From assembly GCF_026651875.1 (NCBI RefSeq), contig NZ_CP104067.1, positions 4,516,501 to 4,580,500 of the forward strand: a DNA stretch of 64,000 nt, in the 5' to 3' direction. The position numbers and the translations under genes are program-made. Numbering within the stretch: the first letter of the stretch is position 1; every line of letters starts with the position of its first letter. The stretch comes from Alicyclobacillus fastidiosus. Its GTDB lineage: Bacteria > Bacillota > Bacilli > Alicyclobacillales > Alicyclobacillaceae. Shown piece after piece: positions 35,717 to 45,017 of the stretch. The notes beneath the pieces are model-generated. The model was not told the origin of the DNA and ran no database searches. It worked only from the letters and a program-made list of their open reading frames with translations.

Positions 35717-35749
35717 AAGAGTACTAGCGAACAACGCGCTGGTACTCTT
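35717..35749. terminator. Convergent terminator between pepF and the dehydratase gene
   Basis: AAGAGTACTAGCG pairs with CGCTGGTACTCTT (one G-T pair) around a 7-base loop. The minus strand carries five T after the stem, so it mainly ends the dehydratase transcript. Confidence 0.82.
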
Positions 35750-35774
35750 CTGCCCTGCACGGAACAACATCTGT

Positions 35775-37766
35775 TTACGAATCTGCGGTTTGCCGTGCAA
35801 GCGCCTGCTTCCCCGCCTCGATGACCTCAATGATCCTGTCGACGTCGTACACCGCCCCAGCCCATGCGCCACCGCTCACGGACTGTAAGGCTGCCCAGAG
35901 ACGAGTATCGTCCGGGAGGTCGGGGTCCGGCGCCAGGCCCTTTGCTGCAGGTCTCGCAAGCAAAATCTCCCTTCCCTCCGCCGGGGTGAGACGATGCTCT
36001 TTATTCCCGACAAAATCAACAGAGCCGGTCAAATTCTTGCAGTCGATGACAATTTGGATAAGATCCCCGCTTTGCAGTCTCCCGATGGGGCCACCCGCCA
36101 ACGCTTCGGGCCCTACGTGACCGATACAGGCCCCCGTCGAGACGCCAGAGAACCTCGCATCCGTTACGAGCGCGACCTGTTTGCCGAACGAGAGATGCTT
36201 GAGAGCAGACGTCAATTGGTAAGTCTCCTCCATGCCCGTGCCCGACGGTCCACGTCCAATCAGTACCAATACGTCCCCAGGAGCAATGTCCCCCGCCTTG
36301 ATGGCTGCGATGGCATCTCGCTCCGTCGTATACACCTTCGCTGGTCCCGTATGTCGGTACACGCTATCCGCGTCCAAGACACTTCTATCAATCGCCGTCG
36401 ACTTAATCACCGCTCCGTCCGGAGCCAGATTGCCCGTTGGAAATGTCACCGTGGACGTGAGTCCGCGCTCGCGCGCCGCCTCCGGGCGTAAAATGACATC
36501 GTCCGGATTCACGCCGTCCGCCTCGAGTAAGCGCTTTCGAACGCGGTATCGTCTATCCGAGTCAGCCCACCAGTTTAAGACTTCATCGAGCGTATAGCCT
36601 GTAACCGTCAGCGCGTCGGTGTTGAGGAGTCCCAGCTTGCGCAAGTGCAGCATGACCTCCGGCACGCCACCAGCGAGGAACGCGCGGACGGTGGGATGTG
36701 GAATTGGACCGTTCGGGAGCACACTCACAAGCCTCGGCACGCTGCGGTTGATATCCTGCCAATCAGAAACGCTCGGCACCTTCAGTTTTGCGGCATGAGC
36801 AATCGCCGGGATGTGCAGCAACAAGTTCGTCGATCCGCCAAACGCCGCGTGCAACACCATCGCGTTGTGCAAGCTTTGGTTTGTCAACACGTCCTGCACG
36901 CCGATTCCCTGTTGCAAGTTGCGAAGAAGAGCGCGCGCAGAGTGCACTGCCAACTCGCTCCAGATGGGTTGCCCAGACGGGATGAGCGCGGAGTGCGGCA
37001 ACGCCATGCCAAGTGCCTCCGCAACGACTTGTGCCGTTGCCGCCGTCCCCAGGAATTGACACCCGCCGCCCGGCGTCGCACACGCCTTACAAGCGACTTC
37101 GGACGCGTATTCCAAACTGATCTCCCCGTGTGCATACCGGGCGCCGATCGTCTGGACTTTGCCAGCATCCTCACCGTCCTCCGCCGGTAGCGTAACACCA
37201 CCAGGGACCAAAATTCCTGGTAGTTCTCGTAGCGAAGCGAGTGCCAGCATCGTCGCCGGCAACCCCTTATCGCACGTCGCGACACCCATTACGGCTTTAC
37301 GCGTGGGCAACGAGCGGATGAGCCGGCGCATGACCATCGCGGCGTCGTTGCGGTAGGGCAACGAGTCAAACATCCCCGCGGTCCCTTGTGAGCGACCGTC
37401 GCAGGGGTCACTGACATAAGCCGCATGGGGCACTGCCCCTAACCGCCGAAACTCTTGCGCTGCCGCTCTCAGCAAGAGTCCGATTTCCCGGTGTCCTGTG
37501 TGATATCCAAGTGCGATGGGCACACCGTCGTCATCTCGCACCCCACCCAGCGTACTCAGCATCAGGACGTGACGCCCGAGCACTCGGCTCGGCTCCCAGC
37601 CCATTCCAACGCTTTGCGTCAAACCAAACAGATCTCCGCTCGCCCAGGTTCTGAGCATCTCGGGAGTTAACGGTAGCTTCCCCTCTGGCCCCTTCGCCTG
37701 CGTCGGAATATGGTATAAATCCTCTCGACTCGACTGAAACATCGCAGATAAACTGTCAGCTTGCAC
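35775..37766 (-). CDS. Sugar-acid dehydratase of the YjhG/YagF (D-xylonate) type
   Basis: A 663-residue IlvD/Edd-superfamily enzyme. Length and blocks such as [57 protein letters not shown] and ATCDKGLPA match the YjhG/YagF group rather than IlvD (about 560) or Edd. Iron-sulfur cysteines are those of SDPCDGR, ATCDKG and GGGCQF. The group dehydrates D-xylonate (or similar aldonates) to the 2-keto-3-deoxy acid. The start is GTG at 37766 behind AGAGGAG. A GntR regulator is encoded just upstream; no matching aldolase is in the window. Confidence 0.85.
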   Translation of the reverse strand: MQADSLSAMFQSSREDLYHIPTQAKGPEGKLPLTPEMLRTWASGDLFGLTQSVGMGWEPSRVLGRHVLMLSTLGGVRDDDGVPIALGYHTGHREIGLLLRAAAQEFRRLGAVPHAAYVSDPCDGRSQGTAGMFDSLPYRNDAAMVMRRLIRSLPTRKAVMGVATCDKGLPATMLALASLRELPGILVPGGVTLPAEDGEDAGKVQTIGARYAHGEISLEYASEVACKACATPGGGCQFLGTAATAQVVAEALGMALPHSALIPSGQPIWSELAVHSARALLRNLQQGIGVQDVLTNQSLHNAMVLHAAFGGSTNLLLHIPAIAHAAKLKVPSVSDWQDINRSVPRLVSVLPNGPIPHPTVRAFLAGGVPEVMLHLRKLGLLNTDALTVTGYTLDEVLNWWADSDRRYRVRKRLLEADGVNPDDVILRPEAARERGLTSTVTFPTGNLAPDGAVIKSTAIDRSVLDADSVYRHTGPAKVYTTERDAIAAIKAGDIAPGDVLVLIGRGPSGTGMEETYQLTSALKHLSFGKQVALVTDARFSGVSTGACIGHVGPEALAGGPIGRLQSGDLIQIVIDCKNLTGSVDFVGNKEHRLTPAEGREILLARPAAKGLAPDPDLPDDTRLWAALQSVSGGAWAGAVYDVDRIIEVIEAGKQALARQTADS

Positions 37767-37889
37767 AAGTGCCACTCCTCTCAGCACAGGCGTTCTTTGC
37801 CCCATTGACGCAGAGAACAGCGCGAAAGAACACTAGTATACAAACCCCAAAAGCGCGCTGCCCGCCCGATGTCTGCGTCGTTGCCAGTG

Positions 37890-38594
37890 TCAATCAGTAA
37901 AAAACGATGGATATTTGTTCTTTACCACCGGAATGTCTTCACTCAGTCGACATAGGTGCGTGCTCAATATCGAGATGGCTTTCGATTCATCGCGTGCACA
38001 AATTGCAGAGAGCAACTGTTCATGCTCCTGAATCAGGGTGTCGATGTTTTGAATCTCCTGCAGTGATAGGACGCGTACGCGGTTCAAGTGACCTCGCATC
38101 TGCGAGACGATGGAGATCAGGGTGTCATTGCCGCTGGCCGCGAGAAGCAGGCGGTGAAACTGTTCATCCGCTTGCAAGAACTCCGCTGGATTTTGACTTT
38201 GCGCCGCGTGCGCCTGCATCTCCAGGCTATTGCGAAGTTCTCGTTGCAGAAATTGATATTCGCGACTGTCGCTGTCCCAATCACGGGCGACTCGTCGCAG
38301 CGCGCTGACCTCGAGACTCTCCCGGACAAATCGCGTCTCCTCCACTTTCTTTTCGGAGATGAGCGCAATCTTCATGCCCCGTTGGGGCAACACTTCAATC
38401 AGACCTTCGACGAGCAGGGTGTGAACCGCCTCGCGAATCGGCGTGCGGCTCATGTTCAGCCGCTGTGCGAACTCCGATTCGTAAATCGTCTGTCCCGGCT
38501 GCAAGCGCACCGACAAAATATCCTCGCGGATGGACTCATAAGCCTGTTCGCCTAGCGTCTTTTTCCCCTCTTTCAAATGAAAACTGCCGATCAT
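37890..38594 (-). CDS. GntR-family (FadR/FCD subfamily) regulator
   Basis: A 234-residue repressor. N-terminal winged helix (residues about 8-75: YESIREDILSVRLQPGQTIYESEFAQRLNMS, RTPIREAVHTLLVEGLIEV) and an all-helical FCD ligand domain with metal-binding residues (DEQFHRLLLAASGN and a late His pair EHEQLL, STHLCRL). The ATG at 38594 follows GGGGGCC. It lies 123 bases upstream of the YjhG-type gene on the same strand and probably controls it in response to an aldonate or keto-acid; autoregulation is suggested by a GTATAC palindrome at its promoter. Confidence 0.88.
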   Translation of the reverse strand: MIGSFHLKEGKKTLGEQAYESIREDILSVRLQPGQTIYESEFAQRLNMSRTPIREAVHTLLVEGLIEVLPQRGMKIALISEKKVEETRFVRESLEVSALRRVARDWDSDSREYQFLQRELRNSLEMQAHAAQSQNPAEFLQADEQFHRLLLAASGNDTLISIVSQMRGHLNRVRVLSLQEIQNIDTLIQEHEQLLSAICARDESKAISILSTHLCRLSEDIPVVKNKYPSFFTD

Positions 38595-38922
38595 GTTCAG
38601 GCCCCCATCGCAAGGATTGTGACGATGCCCATTCACGTACGAATGCGGGCGTTCGAACCACCATAGGTACATTCGTCACTTCATTTATCACCGATACGAT
38701 CATTGTATTGTATACTTGTATGTTTAAGTCAAGTTAAATTGCGAAATATATATCGAAATCATTAGATAATTAAAATCGCCAGATAGTGGTCTTGAGACGC
38801 CTGACGTAAATCGTAGAAACTCGGTCTCCCAGAGACCCGAAAGCGGTTTGGCAGCGCACGAGCCACCCGCAAAAAGTAGCCCGTACGAAATCCCCCACCG
38901 ACGATTGCAAACGGTACAGCAG
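38595..38922. other. Intergenic region between the oxidase gene and the GntR gene
   Basis: About 330 bases. It holds the A/T-rich promoter region of the GntR gene. No terminator with T-run for the upstream oxidase operon was found and no small gene is supported. Confidence 0.4.
38702..38732 (-). promoter_or_regulatory. Probable promoter and operator of the GntR gene
   Basis: On the minus strand TTGACT (38732-38727) is followed by TACAAT (spacing 19) or AATACA (spacing 17). The palindrome GTATAC, within TTGTATACTT on the plus strand (38708-38717), sits between them; TNGTATACNA is the usual operator type of FCD-type GntR proteins. Confidence 0.5.
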
Positions 38923-40323
38923 TCAATCGTCCACCCTCTTTTCCGTAACGACTTTCTCAGGATTCAAAATACCTTGCGGGTCAAACAGCCGCTTGATTCC
39001 CCGCATCGCCGCCAAAGCTTCGTCGCCGTGTTCACGCGCGAGGTATTTGCGCTTGCCGAGCCCTACGCCGTGCTCGCCAGTACACGTGCCGCCGCGCGCG
39101 AGCGCGTACTCGACGATAGCCTCGTTGACGGCGCGAAAGCGGGCCATATCCTCGTCGTCGGCGGGATCGACCATGAATCCAGCGTGGTAATTGCCATCTC
39201 CCACGTGGCCGAGAATCATGCCGTCGAGGCCATAGGCGTCGATGGTCTGCCGAGCGTGATGCAAGGCGCCAGGCAGTGCGCTGATGGGGACGCAGACGTC
39301 AGTCACCATGTGCTTTTTGCCAGGTGCTGAGGCCATCATCGCGAGTGAGGCGTGGTGGCGCGCCTCCCAGAGTTTTTCGCGTGCCGACTTGTCGCGCTCG
39401 AACAAGATAGCCGTGCACCCTGCACCCTCGCAGAGTTCCTGCGCCATCTCGACGTCCCGTGCGACACCCGACGGGTCGCCGCTAAATTCGAGGAAGAGCG
39501 TGGGCGCCTCGTCGTAGTGCGTACCTTTATACGCGTTCACGACGCGCACCGTGCCAGCGTCCACAAGCTCGATTCTCCCTAAGGACAACCCTGACGAGGT
39601 GAGCTCGGCCGCAGCCTTGCCGACCGTGTCGAGATCTGGAAATACAGCGCGCGCGGCGACCACTTCCTGGGGAATCGCCTGCAACCGCAAAGTGATCTCC
39701 GTGAACACGCCCAAGGTCCCTTCCGAGCCGACGAACAGGCCCGTCAGGTTGTAGCCCGCAGATGACTTCACGGCCAAACCGCCTGTGTGGAGGACGGTTC
39801 CATCGGCGAGAACCACTTCGAGTCCTTTGACCTGGTCGCGCATGGCGCCGTAGCGGACGGCGTTCGTCCCACTGGCATTGGTGGCCGTCATGCCGCCGAT
39901 GGTGGCGTTGGCACCGGGATCGACCGGGAAAAAGAGGCCCTGGTGGCGAAGGTAATCATTGAGTTGCTCGCGCGTCACCCCTGGCTCCACGCGGACGAGA
40001 AAATCGTCTGGACGGAACTCGACGATGCGATTCATCTGCGTGAAATCGAGGCTGATGCCCCCTTCTACGGGGATGACATGTCCTTCGAGACTGCTGCCCG
40101 CGCCAAATGGAACGACGGGGATCTGATGGCTGTGGGCAAACCGCATCACGGTGACGACCTCGTCCTGCGACTTCACGAAGACGACAGCATCCGGGAGATG
40201 TGGCTCATGGTAGGTAAAGTCGCGACCATGGGCGTCTAGCACCGACTCTGTGCGCACGACGCGCGCCTTGTCGGGAAATATTTCAGTGAGTTCGGTCCAC
40301 CACGGTACGGTTCGAATCGACAC
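38923..40323 (-). CDS. FAD-linked oxidase, GlcD/D-lactate dehydrogenase type
   Basis: A 466-residue FAD enzyme of the vanillyl-alcohol-oxidase fold. The FAD domain shows VVPFGAGSSLEGHVIP and PGANATIGGMTATNASGTNAVRYG; the C-terminal half has GHVGDGNYHAGFMV and the final GTCTGEHGVGLGKRKYL, signatures of glycolate oxidase subunit GlcD and D-lactate dehydrogenase. It oxidises a D-2-hydroxy acid to the 2-keto acid, passing electrons to a quinone or flavoprotein. GTG start at 40323 behind AAAGGGGG. Last gene of the fatty-acid oxidation operon. Confidence 0.88.
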   Translation of the reverse strand: MSIRTVPWWTELTEIFPDKARVVRTESVLDAHGRDFTYHEPHLPDAVVFVKSQDEVVTVMRFAHSHQIPVVPFGAGSSLEGHVIPVEGGISLDFTQMNRIVEFRPDDFLVRVEPGVTREQLNDYLRHQGLFFPVDPGANATIGGMTATNASGTNAVRYGAMRDQVKGLEVVLADGTVLHTGGLAVKSSAGYNLTGLFVGSEGTLGVFTEITLRLQAIPQEVVAARAVFPDLDTVGKAAAELTSSGLSLGRIELVDAGTVRVVNAYKGTHYDEAPTLFLEFSGDPSGVARDVEMAQELCEGAGCTAILFERDKSAREKLWEARHHASLAMMASAPGKKHMVTDVCVPISALPGALHHARQTIDAYGLDGMILGHVGDGNYHAGFMVDPADDEDMARFRAVNEAIVEYALARGGTCTGEHGVGLGKRKYLAREHGDEALAAMRGIKRLFDPQGILNPEKVVTEKRVDD

Positions 40324-40383
40324 GCAAATTCCCCCTTTGGTCTACATGGAAACAAGTGTGCGAAGCTGGCGCCCCCCTGTCTG

Positions 40384-41163
40384 TCAGCGGTGGCTAAACG
40401 TCGGTTGCCTGCGCTCGATGAACGCACTGACTCCCTCCCGCACGTCCTCTGTCTGGAACACCTCGACAAACAAGTCGGCTTCGTGCTCGAGTGCGCGCTC
40501 GAGCGGCATTTCCAAGCCTTGATCGACGGCGCGCTTAATTCGTGTCAAGGACTGCAGAGAATGACGCGTGATGTTTGCGGCCATCGCCTGGGCCGCTTCT
40601 AGCCCCGCGCCTGTCGGAACCACCTGGTTGACGATGCCGACGCGATACGCCTCGGCTGCAGACACTGGTTCGCCCGTAAACATCATTTCCTTCGCCTTCG
40701 CCTCCCCGACGATGCGTGACAGGCGTTGCGTGCCACCGCCACCTGGGAAGAGACCGAGCTTCACTTCCGGGAGGCCTATCTGTGCGTGTTCTTCGGCGAT
40801 GCGAATGTCAAACGCCAGCGCGAGTTCCAGGCCACCACCGAACGTGAGCCCATCCAACACGGCGATAGTAGGTTTAGGAAACCCGTCGATCCGCGTGATG
40901 GCGTGGTGGGTTTCCATAACCTGGTTCCGCATGTTCGGATTGGACATGAGCGCCGGGAATTCCTTGATGTCCGCACCTGCGATAAACGCCCGATCACCAG
41001 CGGTTGAGAGCACGACCACGACGACCTCGTCGTCGTGTGCCAACGCCTGAAAGGTGTCGTCCAACTGAAGAAAGATGTCGTGACTCAATACGTTTAGTGG
41101 GGGATGATCGATCACGACCACTGCCACGCCGCGCTCTTTTGCTAGCCGAACCTCATCTGCCAT
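40384..41163 (-). CDS. Enoyl-CoA hydratase/isomerase
   Basis: A 259-residue crotonase-family enzyme. The oxyanion-hole segments are AFIAGADIKEF and TFGGGLELALAFDIRI, followed by LPEVKLGLFPGGGGTQRLSR with the two catalytic Glu positions of hydratases. It hydrates trans-2-enoyl-CoA in beta-oxidation. Its ATG overlaps the TAA of the dehydrogenase gene (TAATG), so translation is coupled. AGGGAGG is ahead of the ATG. Confidence 0.92.
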   Translation of the reverse strand: MADEVRLAKERGVAVVVIDHPPLNVLSHDIFLQLDDTFQALAHDDEVVVVVLSTAGDRAFIAGADIKEFPALMSNPNMRNQVMETHHAITRIDGFPKPTIAVLDGLTFGGGLELALAFDIRIAEEHAQIGLPEVKLGLFPGGGGTQRLSRIVGEAKAKEMMFTGEPVSAAEAYRVGIVNQVVPTGAGLEAAQAMAANITRHSLQSLTRIKRAVDQGLEMPLERALEHEADLFVEVFQTEDVREGVSAFIERRQPTFSHR

Positions 41164-42044
41164 TATTTGCTGCCTCCCTCTGTCGTGTAGTCGTACCAGC
41201 CCTTTCCGGTCTTGCGTCCGAGATCGCCGCGTTCTACGCGCTCGACCAGACCCGCAAACGGCTTTAAATCCTCGTCTCCCGTTTCTTCGTATTGTTGTTG
41301 CATGACGAACTGAACGACGTCGAGCCCCGACAGATCCATGAGGGCAAACGGCCCAATCGGATGATTCAACGCCGTTTGACAAATCGTGTCGATATCCTTG
41401 AAATCGGCGACGCCCGCCTCGTACAGTGCGACAGCCTCGCGCTGGAGTGCGCCAAGGATGCGATTGGCGACAAATCCCGATATCTCCTTGCGCAGGAGCA
41501 CGCCCGTCCGGCCAATTCGCTCGCAAACCGCCAGTACAGCGTCGGCTGTCTCCTGTGAGGTGAACTCGCTCATCACGACTTCGACGCAGTTCATAACCAG
41601 TGGCGGAAAGAAAAAGTGCATATTGCAAACCTTGTCCGGCTTCGCCGTCACGTCGGCGAGTTTGGAACTGACGATGGTCGAGCTGTTCGTCGCGAGAATG
41701 GTATGGCCTTGCGTCAATGTCCCTAGCTGTTGAAACACTTGGCGCTTGACCGGCAGCTTTTCGACGACCGCTTCAATCACCAGATCCGCCGCGGACACTG
41801 CGTCCTCGAGCGAATTTGTGAACTGCAATCGGCCGAACGCGACATCGCGGTCCTCGCGCGAAAGTCGCCCTTTCCCCACCCAACGTTCCATGTGTCCTTG
41901 AAGACTCTCTTGTGCCCGCCTGAGTGCCGAATCGGAAACGTCCTGAAGTTTCGTTTCAAATCCGCCGAGCGCGCAGAGCATGGCGATTTGATGACCCATT
42001 TGACCTGCACCCACGACCGCAATCCGTTTGACGTCGCTGTTCAA
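41163..42044 (-). CDS. 3-hydroxyacyl-CoA (3-hydroxybutyryl-CoA) dehydrogenase
   Basis: A 293-residue NAD-dependent dehydrogenase. Rossmann motif AVVGAGQMGHQIA, active-site segment MHFFFPPLVMNCVEVV (catalytic His) with ISGFVANRILGALQREA and the tail GWYDY are typical of the single-domain family. It oxidises L-3-hydroxyacyl-CoA. The start is TTG at 42044 behind AAAGGGG. Translationally coupled to the enoyl-CoA hydratase. Confidence 0.93.
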   Translation of the reverse strand: MNSDVKRIAVVGAGQMGHQIAMLCALGGFETKLQDVSDSALRRAQESLQGHMERWVGKGRLSREDRDVAFGRLQFTNSLEDAVSAADLVIEAVVEKLPVKRQVFQQLGTLTQGHTILATNSSTIVSSKLADVTAKPDKVCNMHFFFPPLVMNCVEVVMSEFTSQETADAVLAVCERIGRTGVLLRKEISGFVANRILGALQREAVALYEAGVADFKDIDTICQTALNHPIGPFALMDLSGLDVVQFVMQQQYEETGDEDLKPFAGLVERVERGDLGRKTGKGWYDYTTEGGSK

Positions 42045-42144
42045 TCTCGTTGTCCCCTTTACTGATGGATACAATTGTTCACCAAGTCCTAATCGAGAAG
42101 TGACGGCGCATTTCCACACACTCGCCCCATATGTGGCGAAATCG

Positions 42145-43761
42145 TCAGGCCGATGGAGCGCTACCCTCCTCCCGAAGCTGCCGGCGCAAAATCTTGCCGA
42201 CCGCGCTCTTTGGCAGTTCGCTCCGGAATTCAAAGTATTTCGGCACCTTGTACGGCGCGAGGTTCTTTCTGCAGTACGCTTCCAGCTGTTCCACCGTGAT
42301 CGTTGCACCCGGTTTGGGTACGACGAACGCCTTCACGGTCTCGCCGCGATAGTCGTCTGCCACGCCGATGACAACCGCTTCGATCACATCCGGGTGTTCA
42401 TACAAAACTTCCTCGATGTCGCGAGGATAAATGTTGTATCCACTTGCGATGATCAGGTCTTTTTTTCGATCCACGATGTACGCGTACCCATCCTCATCGA
42501 CCCGTGCGATGTCCCCCGTGTAGAGCCAGCCGTCGCGCAAGACCTGGGCCGTCTCTTCCGGCATGTTCCAATAGCCTTTCATCACCTGCGGACCGCGAAC
42601 GATGAGTTCCCCGAGTTCCCCTGTGGGCACCTCCTGCGTACCCGTCTCCACATCGACGACCTTGAACTCCGTGGAGGGAAACGGCAACCCGATGCTGCCA
42701 GGCTTGCGTACGCCAAACGAAGGATTACAGTGCGTCACCGGGGAGGACTCAGACAATCCATAGCCCTCGAGGACTGTCGCTCCCGTCTTCTGCTCAAATT
42801 GGTTCATCAACTCCAAGGGCATCGGTGCCCCACCGCTGTTGCACGTGTTCAAGGAAGCTAGCTTTTCTGGTGAGATGTCTTGGTGATGTGTCAGAGCGAC
42901 ATACATCGTGGGAACGCCGGGAAAGGTGGTGGCTCGCTCGCGCTCAATCGTCGCGAGGACCTCAGCGGGCTGAAAGCGGGGAAGTAAAATTAACGTCGAC
43001 CCCATGTATAGCGTCAAGTTCATACACGACGTCATGCCAAACACGTGAAACAGCGGAAGCGCGGACAAACAGCGTTCCTGTGCGGGTTTCAAGACGTCCT
43101 GAAAGAATTCAGCGCTTTGAACGACGTTCGCCACGAGGTTTTTGTGCGTGAGCATGGCGCCCTTGGAGCGCCCCGTCGTGCCACCTGTATATTGAAGGAT
43201 GGCGACGTCTTGTGCTGGGTCGATAACAACCGGCGCAAGCGGCGCTGCGAAGCCCTCGGCCAAGAACGAGTCGAACATGACGTCAGGATGAAACGCAGCC
43301 TGTGTCGGTTCGAGTGCGACGACGATCACTTCCTTCACGGCGGTGCGCGCCTGAACGGCCTTCAGGCGCGGGTACAGGGCGTCGAGTACCACCGCGTACG
43401 TCGAACCAGAATCGCGAAAGAGGTGTTCGAGTTCCCGTTCCACCGACATCGGATTCACTTGCGTGACAATGCCCCCTGCCGTGAGAATGCCGTAGTACGC
43501 AATCACGTACTGAGGGCAGTTCGGCAACATGATGGCCACCCGTTCCCCTCGTTGCAGGCCGCGTCGCTGCAGGCTGGCGGCAAATGCGCGGACGGCCCCC
43601 TGCAACGCGGAATAGGTCATCGTCACCCCGTAAAACGAAATGGCTTCGTGGTCCGGATACTGACGCACCGTCTCGGCGAGCATTTGAGGCAAGGACCAAT
43701 CTGGAATCGGGACGTCTTTGCGGACGTGGGCTGGATAGTGATTCAACGCAGGGTGGCTCAT
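42145..43761 (-). CDS. fadD: Long-chain fatty-acid-CoA ligase
   Basis: A 538-residue acyl-CoA synthetase of the adenylate-forming family. Motifs: A3 LQYTGGTTGRSKGAML, A5 GYGLSESSP, A7 GWLYTGDIARVDEDG, A8 DRKKDLIIASGYNIYP and the catalytic lysine near the end (PKSAVGKILRRQL). It activates fatty acids with ATP and CoA for beta-oxidation. The ATG at 43761 lies nine bases after GGGAGG; an upstream in-frame start at 43791 is less likely. Thirty bases from the SDR gene, 100 from the dehydrogenase. Confidence 0.92.
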   Translation of the reverse strand: MSHPALNHYPAHVRKDVPIPDWSLPQMLAETVRQYPDHEAISFYGVTMTYSALQGAVRAFAASLQRRGLQRGERVAIMLPNCPQYVIAYYGILTAGGIVTQVNPMSVERELEHLFRDSGSTYAVVLDALYPRLKAVQARTAVKEVIVVALEPTQAAFHPDVMFDSFLAEGFAAPLAPVVIDPAQDVAILQYTGGTTGRSKGAMLTHKNLVANVVQSAEFFQDVLKPAQERCLSALPLFHVFGMTSCMNLTLYMGSTLILLPRFQPAEVLATIERERATTFPGVPTMYVALTHHQDISPEKLASLNTCNSGGAPMPLELMNQFEQKTGATVLEGYGLSESSPVTHCNPSFGVRKPGSIGLPFPSTEFKVVDVETGTQEVPTGELGELIVRGPQVMKGYWNMPEETAQVLRDGWLYTGDIARVDEDGYAYIVDRKKDLIIASGYNIYPRDIEEVLYEHPDVIEAVVIGVADDYRGETVKAFVVPKPGATITVEQLEAYCRKNLAPYKVPKYFEFRSELPKSAVGKILRRQLREEGSAPSA

Positions 43762-43791
43762 CTGATTCATCCTCCCAAGTTTGAATGTCAC

Positions 43792-44568
43792 TTATTGTGC
43801 AGAGGTACCGCCGTCGACCACCAGGACCGCGCCTGTGACGTAGTCCGACGCCGGAGCAGCCAGGTAGAGGGCTGCCCCTTTCAAATCGTCATCGGTACCA
43901 AATCGGCGAAGGGGCGTGGCTTCCAACAGTCGATCCCGCCCCTGTTCGATAATCCCCTTCGACATCTTGGTGGGGAAAAAGCCCGGACAAATGACATTGA
44001 CGTTCACTCCGTGTGGCCCCCACTTGACGGCGAGGTCTTTGGTCATCGTGATGATGGCACCTTTGCTCGTGTTATAGCCGACGGCATCCATCAGTCGGGG
44101 GTCCACGCCGCCAAGACCCGCTGTCGACGCGATGTTGATGATCTTGCCGCGGCCCGCCGCCACCATGTGACGACCGACGGCTTGACTCATGAGAAACGTG
44201 CCTGTGACGTTGACATCGATGACTTTCTTCCAAGCTTCAAGCGGCATATCGAGTGCAGGCGCCCCCCACGTCGCGCCACTGTTGTTGACGAGGATGTCGA
44301 CGGTGCCAAACTCCCGCCGCGCCGCGTCGACCACCCTCTCGACGTCGGCCGGATTCCCGATATCGCACGCGAGCGCCAGGGTTCGTACGCCTGTTTCCTC
44401 GCCAAGTCGAGTCGCGACTTCCTCGCAGACGGCGACTTTGCGCGAGCAGACGACGACATTCGCGCCTGCCTCTGCCAGGGCACAGGCGATTTGCTCGCCA
44501 AGACCGCGCCCTCCACCCGTCACGATAGCGGTCTTTCCAGTGAGATCGAACAGTTCACGCACGTGCAT
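43792..44568 (-). CDS. Short-chain dehydrogenase/reductase
   Basis: A 258-residue classical SDR: TGGGRGLG cofactor loop, NNSG, catalytic Ser (IASTAG) and YNTSK, and the PGFFPTKM loop. It resembles FabG/gluconate-dehydrogenase-type members; in this operon it probably reduces or oxidises a 3-oxo/3-hydroxyacyl compound, but the substrate is not clear. AAGGAG is seven bases before the ATG. First gene of the operon, with a cre-like site about 100 bases upstream. Confidence 0.88.
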   Translation of the reverse strand: MHVRELFDLTGKTAIVTGGGRGLGEQIACALAEAGANVVVCSRKVAVCEEVATRLGEETGVRTLALACDIGNPADVERVVDAARREFGTVDILVNNSGATWGAPALDMPLEAWKKVIDVNVTGTFLMSQAVGRHMVAAGRGKIINIASTAGLGGVDPRLMDAVGYNTSKGAIITMTKDLAVKWGPHGVNVNVICPGFFPTKMSKGIIEQGRDRLLEATPLRRFGTDDDLKGAALYLAAPASDYVTGAVLVVDGGTSAQ

Positions 44569-44661
44569 CGCTCGACTCCTTCCCTGCCCTCGTGAAGTTC
44601 ATGCGGTATTTCTCCATATGACGTGCATCCAGCGCTACAATGAAACACTTCCAACACAACC

Positions 44662-44675
44662 CGGAAGCGCTTTCA
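44662..44675 (-). promoter_or_regulatory. CcpA (cre) site upstream of the fatty-acid oxidation operon
   Basis: On the minus strand TGAAAGCGCTTCCG matches the ideal cre TGAAAGCGCTTTCA at 12 of 14 bases and keeps the central GCGC. It lies about 95 bases before the SDR start. CcpA repression of fatty-acid use on sugars is known in Bacillus. Confidence 0.6.
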
Positions 44676-44959
44676 ACTACTCGCTGGAAACCAACTCGTT
44701 CAGACACATGTCGTTCCCGGGAAATTCCGTCAAAGTAGCCTGCTCTCGCTTGACGTCATCCGAATACGAAACATGTAAACTCAAAACCCTACCTACTGAC
44801 CGGTTGGTACATGTTGATTCAAGTATATACCTGGGCAATCGAAAATGACAGTAGGAGGAAGAGAGCCTCTCTGCGTCAAACCGCTTCTTTCCTTAAAGAT
44901 AGTGCCGCGAATGATTTTTATGACGGATTCACGATGTTCGCGCAGATGGCTGGCGCAAA

Positions 44960-44998
44960 ACGGCCTTGAAAGCGCCACTGCTGCGCCCTCAAGGCCGT
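44960..44998 (-). terminator. Terminator of the aspartate decarboxylase gene
   Basis: ACGGCCTTGA pairs with TCAAGGCCGT; inner GCGC arms extend the stem and four T follow on the minus strand. Confidence 0.85.
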
Positions 44999-45017
44999 CG
45001 TCCAACTCGTCGTTCGC

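Larger units (their letters stand above)
44569..45017. other. Intergenic region upstream of the fatty-acid oxidation operon
   Basis: About 450 bases between the SDR gene and the aspartate decarboxylase gene, both on the minus strand. It contains the asd terminator, a cre-like site, a TGACGTCA palindrome (44751-44758) and A/T-rich stretches. Short open frames here lack good ribosome sites. Confidence 0.5.

Noticed and set aside
38833..38848. Weak cre-like sequence (CGAAAGCGGTTTGG) between the oxidase and GntR genes.
   Set aside because: Three mismatches at conserved positions, including the ends.
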